From Bradyrhizobium sp. Leo170 (GTDB lineage Bacteria; Pseudomonadota; Alphaproteobacteria; Rhizobiales; Xanthobacteraceae), in the NCBI RefSeq assembly GCF_004296405.1, contig NZ_PSRR01000001.1:1-64000 (forward strand): a stretch of DNA of 64,000 nt, in the 5' to 3' direction. Positions 1 through 8,983 of this stretch are shown in pieces. The notes below the pieces were generated by a model. The model worked only from the letters and a program-made list of their open reading frames with translations, was not told the DNA's origin and made no database searches. Made by a program: the position numbers and the translations under genes. Positions within the stretch are counted from its first letter, which is position 1; each line of letters opens with the position of its first letter.

Positions 1-477
1 CGGCGCGTATGCCGTGGTTTCCGTGAAGAAGCCGTCATCGCCGAGCGAGCCGAACACCTCGTCGGTCGAGATATGCAGGAAGCGGAATTGCTCGCGCTTT
101 TCGGGCGAGAGCGTGCGCCAGTGGCGTAGTGTTTCCTGCAGGATGGTGAAGGTGCCGACGATGTTGGTCTGGATGAATTCGCCGGGACCATCGATCGAGC
201 GGTCGACATGGCTCTCGGCGGCGAGGTTCAGGACCGCGTCGGGCTGGTATTTCTCGAACAGGCGGCGCAGCCCGGCGCCATCGCAAATGCATTGCTTCTC
301 GAAGGCGTAGTTCAGGTTCTCTTTCGCTGCCGGCAGCGAGTCGAGATTGGCGGCATAGGTGAGCTTGTCGATGTTGACCACGCGGGCGTGACTGTCGCGC
401 AGGAGATGACGCACCACGGCTGAACCAATGAAGCCGGCGCCGCCGGTGACAAAAATAGTCGAGCCCTTAAAGCGCAT
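1..477 (-). CDS. rfbB: dTDP-glucose 4,6-dehydratase, C-terminus cut by window edge
   Basis: The minus-strand frame starts at an ATG at 477 and stays open to base 1, giving 159 residues of an enzyme normally about 350 long. The N-terminus reads [17 protein letters not shown], the Rossmann GxxGxxG of extended SDR nucleotide-sugar enzymes. It is followed by [15 protein letters not shown] and by [12 protein letters not shown], which carries the TDE catalytic segment typical of RmlB. The family converts dTDP-glucose to dTDP-4-keto-6-deoxyglucose, step two of dTDP-L-rhamnose synthesis, in the cytoplasm. It lies 25 bp downstream of rfbA on the same strand, so the two are probably co-transcribed. Function is well supported; only the C-terminal half is unseen. 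Confidence 0.93.
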   Translation of the reverse strand, partial: MRFKGSTIFVTGGAGFIGSAVVRHLLRDSHARVVNIDKLTYAANLDSLPAAKENLNYAFEKQCICDGAGLRRLFEKYQPDAVLNLAAESHVDRSIDGPGEFIQTNIVGTFTILQETLRHWRTLSPEKREQFRFLHISTDEVFGSLGDDGFFTETTAYAP

Positions 478-502
478 GATCTATCGCCTCCATGCAGTGG
501 AA

Positions 503-1378
503 TCAGCCCTGATACGAGCGGGCAACGGACTTCAGATACTCGCCGTAGCTGCTTTTCGCGGTCTTCTCGGCCACCTTCTCGAACGCTTGAAGCGAGATGT
601 AGCCCTGCCGCAGCGCGATCTCTTCGGGGCAGGCGATGCGCAAGCCCTGGCGCTGCTCAAGGATCTGGACGAAATGGCTGGCCTCGACCAGCGAGGAATG
701 CGTGCCGGTATCGAGCCAGGCAAAGCCGCGGCCGAGCACCTCGACATAGAGATCGCCGCGCTCGAGATAGGCGTTATTGACGTCGGTGATCTCGATCTCG
801 CCGCGGGCCGACGGCTTGATCCGAGCCGCGATCTCGACGACGTCGTTGTCATAAAAGTATAGCCCGGTGACGGCTACGTTGGACTTTGGCAGTTTCGGCT
901 TCTCTTCGATCGAGAGCGCGCGGCCGGTGTGATCGAGTTCGACGACCCCATATTGCTCAGGCGTATTGACGACGTAGCCGAACACGGTCCCGCCCTCCTT
1001 GCGGGAGGAAGCGGCGGAGAGCATCTCCGGCAACCCATGCCCGTAGAAAATGTTATCGCCTAACACAAGCGCGACCGAGTCCGAGCCGATGAAGTCGCGG
1101 CCCACGATGAAGGCGTCGGCAAGCCCGCGCGGCGTCTCCTGCGTGGCATAGGAAAAGCGCAAGCCGATCTCGCTCCCGTCCCCGAGCAGCCGCTGAAACA
1201 GCGGCTTGTCTTGCGGCGTCGAAATGATCAAAATGTCCCGAATTCCGCCCAACATCAGCGTCGACAGCGGATAATAGATCATCGGCTTGTCGAAAACGGG
1301 CAGAAGCTGCTTTGATACGACCGTCGTCACTGGGTAAAGGCGTGAGCCCGTCCCGCCGGCGAGGATAATGCCCTTCAT
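503..1378 (-). CDS. rfbA: Glucose-1-phosphate thymidylyltransferase
   Basis: 291 residues, the usual RmlA length. The N-terminus [18 protein letters not shown] is the nucleotidyltransferase signature, followed by [17 protein letters not shown] (activating Lys region) and [13 protein letters not shown] (metal/sugar-phosphate site). The enzyme joins glucose-1-phosphate and dTTP to give dTDP-glucose, the first step of dTDP-rhamnose synthesis, and in this family is feedback-inhibited by dTDP-rhamnose. The ATG at 1378 faces the divergent rfbC start across 109 bp. Next downstream is rfbB. Nothing looks broken. Confidence 0.96.
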   Translation of the reverse strand: MKGIILAGGTGSRLYPVTTVVSKQLLPVFDKPMIYYPLSTLMLGGIRDILIISTPQDKPLFQRLLGDGSEIGLRFSYATQETPRGLADAFIVGRDFIGSDSVALVLGDNIFYGHGLPEMLSAASSRKEGGTVFGYVVNTPEQYGVVELDHTGRALSIEEKPKLPKSNVAVTGLYFYDNDVVEIAARIKPSARGEIEITDVNNAYLERGDLYVEVLGRGFAWLDTGTHSSLVEASHFVQILEQRQGLRIACPEEIALRQGYISLQAFEKVAEKTAKSSYGEYLKSVARSYQG

Positions 1379-1392
1379 AGCCCCTCACGTTT

Positions 1393-1456
1393 TGCTATCA
1401 CAAAACATAACATATAATGTGAAGTGCACAAGGTTGTTATCAATGCAGTGATAGCA
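1393..1456. promoter_or_regulatory. rfbA/rfbC divergent promoter region with 9-bp inverted repeat
   Basis: The AT-rich 109-bp gap holds TGCTATCAC at 1393-1401 and its exact reverse complement GTGATAGCA at 1448-1456. Between them, TATAAT at 1413-1418 could be a -10 element for rfbC; a TTGCTA 15 bp upstream is only a fair -35. The repeats flank the candidate -10, an arrangement that would suit a dimeric regulator or DNA looping, but no regulator is identified. Seen directly: repeats and hexamer. Regulation is inferred. Confidence 0.4.
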
Positions 1457-1487
1457 TCGTGAGCCAGCAATTTCGAAGTGTTGTAAA

Positions 1488-2042
1488 ATGAATGTCATCC
1501 AGACCGAGCTTCCCGAAGTCCTCATCATCGAACCCAAGCTGTTCGGCGATCAGCGCGGCTTTTTCCTCGAAACTTATCAGTCCTTCCGTTACGCCGAGCA
1601 CGGGATCGCGCGGCCGTTCGTGCAGGACAACATGTCACGCTCGAGCTTTGGCGTGCTGCGCGGGCTGCATCTGCAGAATCCGGTTACGCAGGGAAAACTG
1701 GTCACCGCGCTGCGCGGCAAGGTGCTGGATGTCGCCGTCGACGTGCGGGTCGGCAGCCCGAATTTTGGACGCCATGTTGCCGTCGAATTGAGCGAAGAGA
1801 ACAGGCGACAACTCTGGGTCCCCCGTGGCTTCGCGCACGGCTTTGTCGTTCTCTCCGAAACCGCCGACTTTTTCTACAAATGCGACGATCTTTACAGTCC
1901 CAAGGATGAGGTCTCGATCCGCTGGGACGATCCCGCGATCGGCATCAACTGGGGCGTCGAAAAGCCGTCTTTGTCCGCCAAGGACGCCGTGGCGCCGCTG
2001 TTAGCCGACGTGAAAAACCTTCCAGTCTATGGACAAATCTGA
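1488..2042 (+). CDS. rfbC: dTDP-4-dehydrorhamnose 3,5-epimerase
   Basis: 184 residues, the normal RmlC length. It shows the cupin-type family motifs: DQRGFFLETYQS, then SSFGVLRGLHLQ with the catalytic His, then VDVRVGSP and LWVPRGFAHGF. The enzyme epimerises C3 and C5 of dTDP-4-keto-6-deoxyglucose. Its TGA overlaps the ATG of rfbD by one base (TGATG at 2040-2044), so the two are translationally coupled. It is divergent from rfbA, so the four rhamnose genes form two back-to-back operons. Confidence 0.96.
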   Translation: MNVIQTELPEVLIIEPKLFGDQRGFFLETYQSFRYAEHGIARPFVQDNMSRSSFGVLRGLHLQNPVTQGKLVTALRGKVLDVAVDVRVGSPNFGRHVAVELSEENRRQLWVPRGFAHGFVVLSETADFFYKCDDLYSPKDEVSIRWDDPAIGINWGVEKPSLSAKDAVAPLLADVKNLPVYGQI

Positions 2043-2956
2043 TGCGGATCTTGTTGACGGGTACCAATGGCCAGGTGGGCGGCGCATTGCAGCCGCTGCT
2101 GGCGAAGCATGGCACGATCATCGCGCCGCCCCGCGCGGAGTTTGACCTATCTAAGCCTGAGACGCTCGCTGAGAGGCTCGACAATTTCCGACCAGATCTC
2201 ATCATCAACCCTGCCGCCTATACCGCGGTGGATCGCGCCGAAGACGAACGCGAACTCGCCTTCCTCGTCAACGCCAAGGCGCCGGAGATGATCGCGAAAT
2301 GGGCGGCACAGCATGGCGTGCCGCTGGTCCATTTCTCCACCGACTATGTCTTCGACGGCTCTGGCGACAAGCCGTGGCGCGAGGACAGTCCCACGAACCC
2401 GCTCTCAGTCTATGGCGCCAGCAAGCTGGCCGGCGACGCGGCGATCCAGTCGGCCGGCGGGCCGCATCTGATCGCGCGCACGTCCTGGGTCTATGCCGCC
2501 AAGGGAGCCAATTTCCTGCGTACGATCGCGCGGCTGGCCGGCGAGCGCAAAGAGCTGCGCATCGTCGCCGACCAGATCGGCGCCCCGACGTCGGCGAGCG
2601 CGATTGCCGACGCGATCGCCGGCATCGTGCCGCCAAACCTTTCGGACTTGAACGCGCTGCTTGTGCGCAACAGCGGCGTGGTTAACCTTGTCTGCGCCGG
2701 CGAGACCAGTTGGCATGGCTTCGCGAGCGCCATCGTCGCCGGCCTGAAGTCGCGCGGTGTGGAGCTCGCCGTAGAGTCTATCGTTCCGATCGCGGCCGCC
2801 GATTTTCCGACCAAGGCCAAGCGGCCTGGTAATTCTCGGCTCGATTTGTCGCGGCTGAAAAATCAGTTTGGAATGACCACGCCGGCCTGGCAGGATGCCT
2901 TGACAGCGGAGCTCGAGGAGTTCGCCGCCATGCAGCAAGCACCGGCGAGCCGCTGA
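2042..2956 (+). CDS. rfbD: dTDP-4-dehydrorhamnose reductase
   Basis: 304 residues, normal for RmlD. The N-terminus MRILLTGTNGQVGGAL is the NAD(P)-binding GxxGxxG. NPAAYTAVDRAE, HFSTDYVFDG and the catalytic YGASKLAGD (YxxxK) follow in the usual order. It makes the final reduction to dTDP-L-rhamnose, the donor for O-antigen and exopolysaccharide. The start overlaps the rfbC stop. The gene ends 8 bp before the end of the convergent TPR-glycosyltransferase gene, leaving almost no room for a terminator. Confidence 0.96.
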   Translation: MRILLTGTNGQVGGALQPLLAKHGTIIAPPRAEFDLSKPETLAERLDNFRPDLIINPAAYTAVDRAEDERELAFLVNAKAPEMIAKWAAQHGVPLVHFSTDYVFDGSGDKPWREDSPTNPLSVYGASKLAGDAAIQSAGGPHLIARTSWVYAAKGANFLRTIARLAGERKELRIVADQIGAPTSASAIADAIAGIVPPNLSDLNALLVRNSGVVNLVCAGETSWHGFASAIVAGLKSRGVELAVESIVPIAAADFPTKAKRPGNSRLDLSRLKNQFGMTTPAWQDALTAELEEFAAMQQAPASR

Positions 2957-2964
2957 CGACGGAT

Positions 2965-5900
2965 TTAGCCTCGTCGGCGGAGGGCTTTCTTTGCGAAGGC
3001 CGATCGGCTCCAGTGCAGTTCGGTCGACTTGTAGCGGACCGGGCAGTGGATTCCGACGGAGCGCTGCAGCTCTCCGAGGTTCATCACCTGCGTTCTTCGG
3101 AGTAGGCCTACCGGTCGCTGCGCCGCCCACTCTTGAGCAAACGCACGAGTCAACAGTCCGGGACCGGTCGATAGCCAAATGAGGTCGCGATCACCGCGGC
3201 GCATCGCCGCCGCAGCAAGCTCCAGCGCCCGAGCCAGCACCGGATGCTCCGGCGTTGCCGCGATGAAATTGTTGCCGATGGAGCCGTAATTTTCCTGATG
3301 AACAACCAGCGTCGCATCGGGCCGAATGAAGCTGTCGACCGGCACCAGGCAACGATCGTCCGCGTCGGCATAGATTCCGCCACGAGCAACCAGGAATGCC
3401 AGACGGAAGATGTCCGCCTTTTGTGCAGGGAATGGCGCGCGGAAATAGGCGTCCACGATCTCGCGTCCGTAATGTTCGTTCAGGAACGCAAACGCCTTCT
3501 GATCGTCAAAACATTTCCACTGATACGTCGGATGAAGCTCTTGCCATGACTTCATTAGGTTGCGGACGTCCTCTGGGGGCGTAACATCCCAGAACTGCGC
3601 GATCGTAGAGGGAATGGCACGCTTCAGGGAGCTCTCGACAGTTGCTTCCTGCTGAAACTGGCCGGTCTGGCGCAGCGCGATCGCGGCGATGATCGCTGCG
3701 GGCGTATAGTCCGGGTATTGCTTGATCAATTCCCTCAACGGCTCGAATTGTGAATCGAGCGGACGAAGGCGGATGTGGCGCAGCGTCGCCAGAGCCTCAC
3801 TATCGAGCAGAAATTCATCGAGCAGCTGGCCGACATGGTTCTGCGATGGGCTGAGCGACTGCCCCCGCAGCAACAATGACGATTGGCTCACTTGGATGAA
3901 GGCGCCGAGCGCGGCACGGGCGGCATCGACGTCGAGATTCATGAGGGCGGCGCGGGCGAGCTCGAAGTGCGACCAGGCATCTCCGGAATTCAAACGGATC
4001 GACTGCTGATAAAGCGAAATCGCCTCTTCGTAGCGGAACTGCGCCTCGGCAAGCTGTCCGCCGAGCAGGGCCACGCGGGCCTCAGCGACCGTGTCCGATG
4101 CCGGCGCCTGTTGCAGGAGACGCGCGGCAGCGTCGTACTGGCCCGTCATCGTTGCAATCTGCACTTTGTGGGACCACAACCAGAAATTCGGCCGCGATGC
4201 TTCGGCGAGCGCGTCATCGAGCACTTCCTGGGCCCTCGTCCAGTCGCGCATATGCCTGAGAAGCTCAACCTCGACGCCCGCAATTTCAGGGTGAAGACCA
4301 AGGCACTCGCGCGCCTCCGTCACGACTTGGAACGCCCGATCGCGCTCGCCAAGCTCAAAGCAGGCGCGCGCTTCCCCCAGCCGAGCCCAGACGCTTGTCG
4401 GATGCGTCTTGCCAGCCCGCCGATACAGCGCAAGCGCCGTATCGGCATCGTCACTCTGCAAGGCGATGTCGGCCAGAGCAAGCAGCGCGTCGAGGTGATC
4501 GACTTCGATATCCAGCGCCTTATCTAGCCATTGTCTGGCGACATTCGGGCGGCCAAGGGCACGCTCTTCGGCGGCAGCTTCGACCATGGCCTGCGTACTG
4601 TTTGGGTCAAGCCTCAGCAACTCCGAAAAGGCGGCAAGAGCCTCAGATCGGCGTTCCTGGCGACGCAGCAATTGCCCGCGCTGCAGCAACGCCCGTGCAT
4701 CGGCCCGACTGACGGCGAGAACTTTATCGAGCAGCATTTCGGCGTCTTCAAACCGCCCGACGTCGCGAAGCTCGATCGCGATGTCGGTCAGGCGAGATAT
4801 ATTCGTCGGATCCGCCTTCGAAGCTCGGCGGAAAAACGCCAAAGCCTGCTTGCGATCGCCCTGACGCCGACGGATATTGCCCAGCGCGGCGAGACCGTCG
4901 GCATGCTCCGGCTGTCTGGAGATGAGTTCCAGCAAAAGTTCGGCGGCTTCTTCCAGGCGGCATCCAGCCTCCAAAAGGTGCGCCAGCGCGATACGCGCAC
5001 CGTGATTGCCAGGCTGCCCGCGAAGAACTTTACGTAAAGCTTCTTCCGCCTCGCCGGCGCACCCAAGGCGGCGGAGGGCATAGCTCAGACCGACCAACGC
5101 GGCCGCGTTGCCTGGTGATCGATCGAGCGCGCCGCGAAACCGCTGCTCGGCCTCGGCGGGGCGTCCAAGACGGAGCAGAGTATGTCCCGCTTCGATCAGG
5201 CCGTTTGGGTGAGAGGGATCATCGCAGGCGGCTTCGTCGAACGCGTCCAGTGCCTGCTCGACCTTGCCCGAATCGCGCATGGCATAACCGAGGCCAAGAT
5301 GAGCTTCGCGGCTTCGGGGCCACTCGCGCAGAACCTCCCTGAATTCGGCGATGGCATCGCCGAAGCGTTTCAAGTTCCGAAGGCAGTGACAAACCTCGAG
5401 GCGAATATGGAAGGCCTTTGGGCTCACTTCCTTCGCGCGGGTAAACAGCACGAGCGCATTTTCATGGCTGCCACGCTGCCGTTCGACGAGACCGAGCGCG
5501 TGCAAGGCTCCGATATTGGTTGGTTCGATCTCAAGAATTCTCTCGAAGCAGACCTGCGCAGCTTCAAGAGAATTTGCCTTGCGATGAGTCCACCCAAGGG
5601 CATTCAGCGCGCTGATATTGAGAGGCGCCTCCTGCAGAACCTTTTCAAGGACCTTGCTCGCCTCGTCGATGAGGTCGGTTTCGCGAAGAAGATGCCCAAG
5701 CTCGATTCTGAAGCCGAGATTGGCAGAATCGAGTTCCGCAAGTTTTCGGAAAGTGTCGAGTGCTTCGACTGCCGAGCCGGTTTGCCGCAACAAACGCGCA
5801 AGCGTCAACAGATGGGCAGTGTTATTGGGATCTTGCGCGACTATGTCACGCAGCGCGGTGACGGCCTCCTCGTTCCGGCCGAGATCGCGCAGCATGCGCG

Positions 5901-6348
5901 CAACTTCAATATGTGGTCTGGTGTCTCTCGGATTGGTGCGTGCTGCAGCCTGGAATGCTGCGAGCGCATCCTCGTTCCTGCTCAAGGATTTCAGTGCATA
6001 GCCCAGTCCTTCGTTGGCACCGGCATGACCGGGCTCAAGTTGCAGGACTCGCTGGAACGATTGTGCGGCACCTTCGAACTCCCCCAGATGTCGCAGGGTA
6101 TGACCGAGGCCGATCAAGGCCGGCTTGTTATCTGGATCCAGCGCGAGCGAGCGCTCGAACATGGAGCGTGCCTGAGGGATCTGTGCCAGGTGCAGGTGAT
6201 CATAGCCGCTTTCAACGGTTGCAATGACGTTGGAAGGGTCGCTCTTCGTCGCGCTGAGGAATGCGGCGAGCGAAGCTCTGCGATCGCCCGTCGCTCGAAT
6301 TCGCCGGCCTTGCTCGATAAGCATTTTTGCCGGCTGTCCGTCATTCAT
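2965..6348 (-). CDS. Giant TPR protein with C-terminal GT32-type glycosyltransferase domain
   Basis: 1127 residues. From about residue 10 to 850 it is a near-continuous array of 34-residue TPR units; the recurring pattern is Ax..LGxxL...G....A...F..al..dP. The C-terminal part (about 900-1127) has the DXD-sugar-transferase fold: IPSTIAQFWD, then PAQKADIFRLAFLVARGGIY followed by ADADDRC, the DXD nucleotide-sugar/metal site of the Gly_transf_sug (GT32-like) family. No signal peptide or membrane segment is seen, so it is probably cytosolic or membrane-associated. The ATG at 6348 starts MNDGQPAKM. Its place beside rhamnose genes and other glycosyltransferases suggests surface-glycan or protein glycosylation. 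Acceptor and sugar are unknown. Confidence 0.85.
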   Translation of the reverse strand: MNDGQPAKMLIEQGRRIRATGDRRASLAAFLSATKSDPSNVIATVESGYDHLHLAQIPQARSMFERSLALDPDNKPALIGLGHTLRHLGEFEGAAQSFQRVLQLEPGHAGANEGLGYALKSLSRNEDALAAFQAAARTNPRDTRPHIEVARMLRDLGRNEEAVTALRDIVAQDPNNTAHLLTLARLLRQTGSAVEALDTFRKLAELDSANLGFRIELGHLLRETDLIDEASKVLEKVLQEAPLNISALNALGWTHRKANSLEAAQVCFERILEIEPTNIGALHALGLVERQRGSHENALVLFTRAKEVSPKAFHIRLEVCHCLRNLKRFGDAIAEFREVLREWPRSREAHLGLGYAMRDSGKVEQALDAFDEAACDDPSHPNGLIEAGHTLLRLGRPAEAEQRFRGALDRSPGNAAALVGLSYALRRLGCAGEAEEALRKVLRGQPGNHGARIALAHLLEAGCRLEEAAELLLELISRQPEHADGLAALGNIRRRQGDRKQALAFFRRASKADPTNISRLTDIAIELRDVGRFEDAEMLLDKVLAVSRADARALLQRGQLLRRQERRSEALAAFSELLRLDPNSTQAMVEAAAEERALGRPNVARQWLDKALDIEVDHLDALLALADIALQSDDADTALALYRRAGKTHPTSVWARLGEARACFELGERDRAFQVVTEARECLGLHPEIAGVEVELLRHMRDWTRAQEVLDDALAEASRPNFWLWSHKVQIATMTGQYDAAARLLQQAPASDTVAEARVALLGGQLAEAQFRYEEAISLYQQSIRLNSGDAWSHFELARAALMNLDVDAARAALGAFIQVSQSSLLLRGQSLSPSQNHVGQLLDEFLLDSEALATLRHIRLRPLDSQFEPLRELIKQYPDYTPAAIIAAIALRQTGQFQQEATVESSLKRAIPSTIAQFWDVTPPEDVRNLMKSWQELHPTYQWKCFDDQKAFAFLNEHYGREIVDAYFRAPFPAQKADIFRLAFLVARGGIYADADDRCLVPVDSFIRPDATLVVHQENYGSIGNNFIAATPEHPVLARALELAAAAMRRGDRDLIWLSTGPGLLTRAFAQEWAAQRPVGLLRRTQVMNLGELQRSVGIHCPVRYKSTELHWSRSAFAKKALRRRG

Positions 6349-6664
6349 GCTGGGTGTGACTCCAGCATTCGAATTGACAGATCGGGCGCATCAACCAATC
6401 GAAACGGGTCTTCAAGATCGAGCATGACAGAAAAGTGACAGATAATCAGCTAAACGACGGGGGTATGCCTAGGATCGGGCGGCTAAAACAACAACGATCG
6501 TTTGTTAAAAGCAGATCGAAAAGACGGCTTAATCGTGGAGGGCGATGCAATTCATTCATTATCCGCTGGCGTAGATGAACCGACATCGGTTGCGCCGGCT
6601 ATTGCTGCAGCCGTCGTCCTGCAAAGAGAAATTGTCAACGGCCGGATTTATTGCGGCAAGATTG
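6349..6664. other. Intergenic stretch with no recognised gene
   Basis: About 316 bp between the start of the TPR-glycosyltransferase and the end of the AraC-type gene, both on the minus strand. It must hold the promoter of the 3.4-kb TPR gene. I see no convincing -35/-10 pair, RNA gene or repeat. An 83-codon plus-strand frame at 6502-6753 runs antisense into the AraC gene and shows no family features, so I do not call it. Confidence 0.5.
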
Positions 6665-7693
6665 TCACGAAATGTCCAAGAGCCATTGCACAAGTTTTCC
6701 CGGCGCGTGAGACGAGCCGGCGGAGGAGGGTAAGCTTGATCGTGTCGCCATGAGCGCCTCGCGGGGCGTTTGGCCGTACGTGCTCTTAAATGCCCGATTG
6801 AATGCGGGAATATTGCGAAATCCGTAGCGGTAGGCGATCGGGGCTATTCGTCTGTTGCCGAATCCCCCAGCCGTGATCTCCTGTTGGACGCGAGCCAGGC
6901 GGCGTGCGCGGATGTAGGATGCAACACCGCCAGTTGGTTCAAAGAGACGATACAAAGAGGCGCGGGATAGGCCAAACGTCTTGACCAGGCTGTCGGCGCT
7001 CAGGTCCTTTGCCGCAAGATGATTCTCAATGTAGCGGCTGATGATAACAAAGCTGTCGAGAGGCAGCGAATTCGAAGGCTCAACGGCTGAAGTGCGTCTC
7101 GCCGCCAAGGTCAGTATTTGCACCGCCAGCAACGCAATGCCCGACGCGATTTCATCCATCTCTGCGGCAGTGACAAGGTCGACCTGTGCAAGCATGGCCT
7201 GCAAGGCTGCGGAGACCACGGAAGCGCCCGGGGCGGCTGCCTTGGCCAGCGTGCCATGTCTGCCGGTCAGATCGGCGAACTTCGCTGGCAGGCTTGCTCG
7301 CGGTATCCAGAGCGTCAGGTCAGCACTGGGACCGTTATCGGTGCCGCGGATCAGCCGAACCGGCGCCTGAAGGTCCAGCAAAAGCAAATCCCCGGCGCGG
7401 GCAGTCACTGTGCCTCCATGATGATGCATTTCGACAAAGCCGCCCATCACGACTTGGAGGGCGAAGTGATCGAGTGCGCGGCCTGAGACCGCCGTTGCCC
7501 CTCGGACAAGCTCGGCATGCGCGCAGCTAGTCTGGCTAAGCACAAAGATTCGACCGGCCCAAATCTCTTGCGATCCTCCGGGGCCGAGGAGAGGGATTTT
7601 ATTACTTACATAAATGGGATGATAGGTGGCGAGCCATCTCTGCGCTTCTTCCTGATCACCGGCTTGCTTCCACCGGTACGATCTAATCATCAT
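6665..7693 (-). CDS. AraC-family transcriptional regulator
   Basis: About 342 residues. The N-terminal two thirds look like the AraC_binding_2 cupin-type sensor domain, including a HHHGGTVTARAGDLLLLD segment near residue 95. The C-terminal ~100 residues are a two-helix-turn-helix AraC DNA-binding domain, with FGLSRASLYRLFE as first recognition helix and IAYRYGFRNIPAFNRAFK plus YGQTPREA as the conserved second half. I chose ATG 7693 over an upstream TTG at 7699. The gene is divergent from the Hint-domain protein and separated by under 200 bp, so it may control that neighbour; the effector is unknown. Confidence 0.9.
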   Translation of the reverse strand: MMIRSYRWKQAGDQEEAQRWLATYHPIYVSNKIPLLGPGGSQEIWAGRIFVLSQTSCAHAELVRGATAVSGRALDHFALQVVMGGFVEMHHHGGTVTARAGDLLLLDLQAPVRLIRGTDNGPSADLTLWIPRASLPAKFADLTGRHGTLAKAAAPGASVVSAALQAMLAQVDLVTAAEMDEIASGIALLAVQILTLAARRTSAVEPSNSLPLDSFVIISRYIENHLAAKDLSADSLVKTFGLSRASLYRLFEPTGGVASYIRARRLARVQQEITAGGFGNRRIAPIAYRYGFRNIPAFNRAFKSTYGQTPREALMATRSSLPSSAGSSHAPGKLVQWLLDIS

Positions 7694-7831
7694 CCCCAAT
7701 AATCTTTCAAAGCTAATATTATCAGTGGTGATCGATAAGCGAATTTGCAGATTATCGCAATATTTTGCCGAACCGTCTCAACAGCCCCTTTTCCGGATTG
7801 CGCAAAGGTTATCGGAACGCTAACGTGTTTT

Positions 7832-7857
7832 TATAATGTTAACTTATCCATAACATT
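7832..7857 (+). promoter_or_regulatory. Candidate -10 element and inverted repeat upstream of the Hint-domain gene
   Basis: TATAAT lies at 7832-7837, with a poor -35 (TTATCG) 17 bp upstream. Overlapping its end is an inverted repeat, AATGTTA at 7835-7841 and TAACATT at 7851-7857. It sits 16 bp before the chosen ATG at 7874 and about 150 bp from the divergent AraC-type gene. An operator role is inference from position and symmetry only. Confidence 0.35.
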
Positions 7858-7873
7858 CGGAGTGAGGGGTTCG

Positions 7874-8848
7874 ATGGCGACTAGCGAGACGTTTCACTAC
7901 GCCTACGCATTGGCCAACGGCGGTAAGGCGGCCTACCGAATTGACGACGCTAATCCGAAGACCGATTTTGTGGATTACGTGGCGGGCGGCGTGAAGGTCA
8001 AAGATCCGAACGGCGGTGATATCTTTGCCGGCGACAAGATCAAGGTCGCGAAGATTGGCGCCGATTTGGGTGACCTTGAGACGGGAAAATACACTTTCGT
8101 TGGCACAGCGACCGTTCAGGATCACGGCAACACGATCAGCGGGATTATCATCCTGGACAGCAATGGACGTTCGTTTTTTTTGACCGACACCCAGTATTCG
8201 GGCAAGCTGAACGGGCATAACGGTGATGTGACCATTACCAGTGGCAATACGACCATCTGCTTCATGGCCGGTACTCTGATTGGCACACCGGCTGGCGCAG
8301 TACCCGTCGAGACTTTGACACGCGGTGACCAGGTCTTAACTCAGGATCGTGGAGTCGCGACGGTCGACTGGCTCGGCATTCAGACGGTTTCGACGAGGTT
8401 CGCCGACAAGATCCGCGTCCTGCCGATCCGCATCAAGGCCGGCGCACTAGCTGAGGGCGTGCCCTCCCGGGATCTCCTGATTTCGCCGGACCATGCGGTC
8501 CTCGTCGATGGTGCTCTGATTCAGGCGGGCGCGCTAGTCAACGGCACGTCTATCGTCCGTGAGCACAATGTGCCGACGACCTTTACCTATTATCATGTGG
8601 AGGTCGAGGATCACTCATTGATTCTCGCCGAGAGCACGCCGGCCGAGACGTTCGTCGACAACATCGAGCGGTTGCATTTCGACAATTGGGCCGAGCACGA
8701 GGCCCTTTATCCAAACGGTAAATCGATCAGGGAGTTGCCGTACCCGCGCGCGAAGTCGCACCGTCAGGTGCCTGTTCAGATACGCATCATGCTTGCCGCC
8801 CGGGTGCAAGCGATCGGCGCCAGCCAAACTGCTGCCGAGGTGGCGTAA
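7874..8848 (+). CDS. Hedgehog/intein (Hint)-domain protein
   Basis: 324 residues from ATG 7874, which has a purine-rich GGAGTGAGGGG just upstream; the frame itself opens at 7745. Residues 1-128 form an uncharacterised Gly/Asp-rich region with an alternating beta pattern. From Cys129 a Hint_2-type domain begins: CFMAGTLIGTPAGAVPVETL, then RGDQVLTQD, ISPDHAVLVDG and YYHVEVEDHSLILAE. In this family the first Cys begins a self-processing beta fold. Bacterial members are often secreted or surface proteins, but no N-terminal signal peptide is seen, so any export would use another route. Its substrate and processing are unknown. AraC regulator on one side, glycosyltransferases on the other. Confidence 0.82.
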   Translation: MATSETFHYAYALANGGKAAYRIDDANPKTDFVDYVAGGVKVKDPNGGDIFAGDKIKVAKIGADLGDLETGKYTFVGTATVQDHGNTISGIIILDSNGRSFFLTDTQYSGKLNGHNGDVTITSGNTTICFMAGTLIGTPAGAVPVETLTRGDQVLTQDRGVATVDWLGIQTVSTRFADKIRVLPIRIKAGALAEGVPSRDLLISPDHAVLVDGALIQAGALVNGTSIVREHNVPTTFTYYHVEVEDHSLILAESTPAETFVDNIERLHFDNWAEHEALYPNGKSIRELPYPRAKSHRQVPVQIRIMLAARVQAIGASQTAAEVA

Positions 8849-8983
8849 GATCTGTTGAAGCCTCACGGTTGACCGAGACAAGCCGGCCGCTGTCCCGCCC
8901 GTCCGTGCGAAAGGGCAATATCCTTCGCCGACGTCATCGGGGCGGCGGTTCGGGCGAGCTTGGTGCTGTGGCCGGCGGTGCCG

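Noticed and set aside
5182-6438. Plus-strand open frame of 418 codons
   Set aside because: It lies fully antisense to the TPR-glycosyltransferase gene and shows only mirrored codon bias with no family motif.
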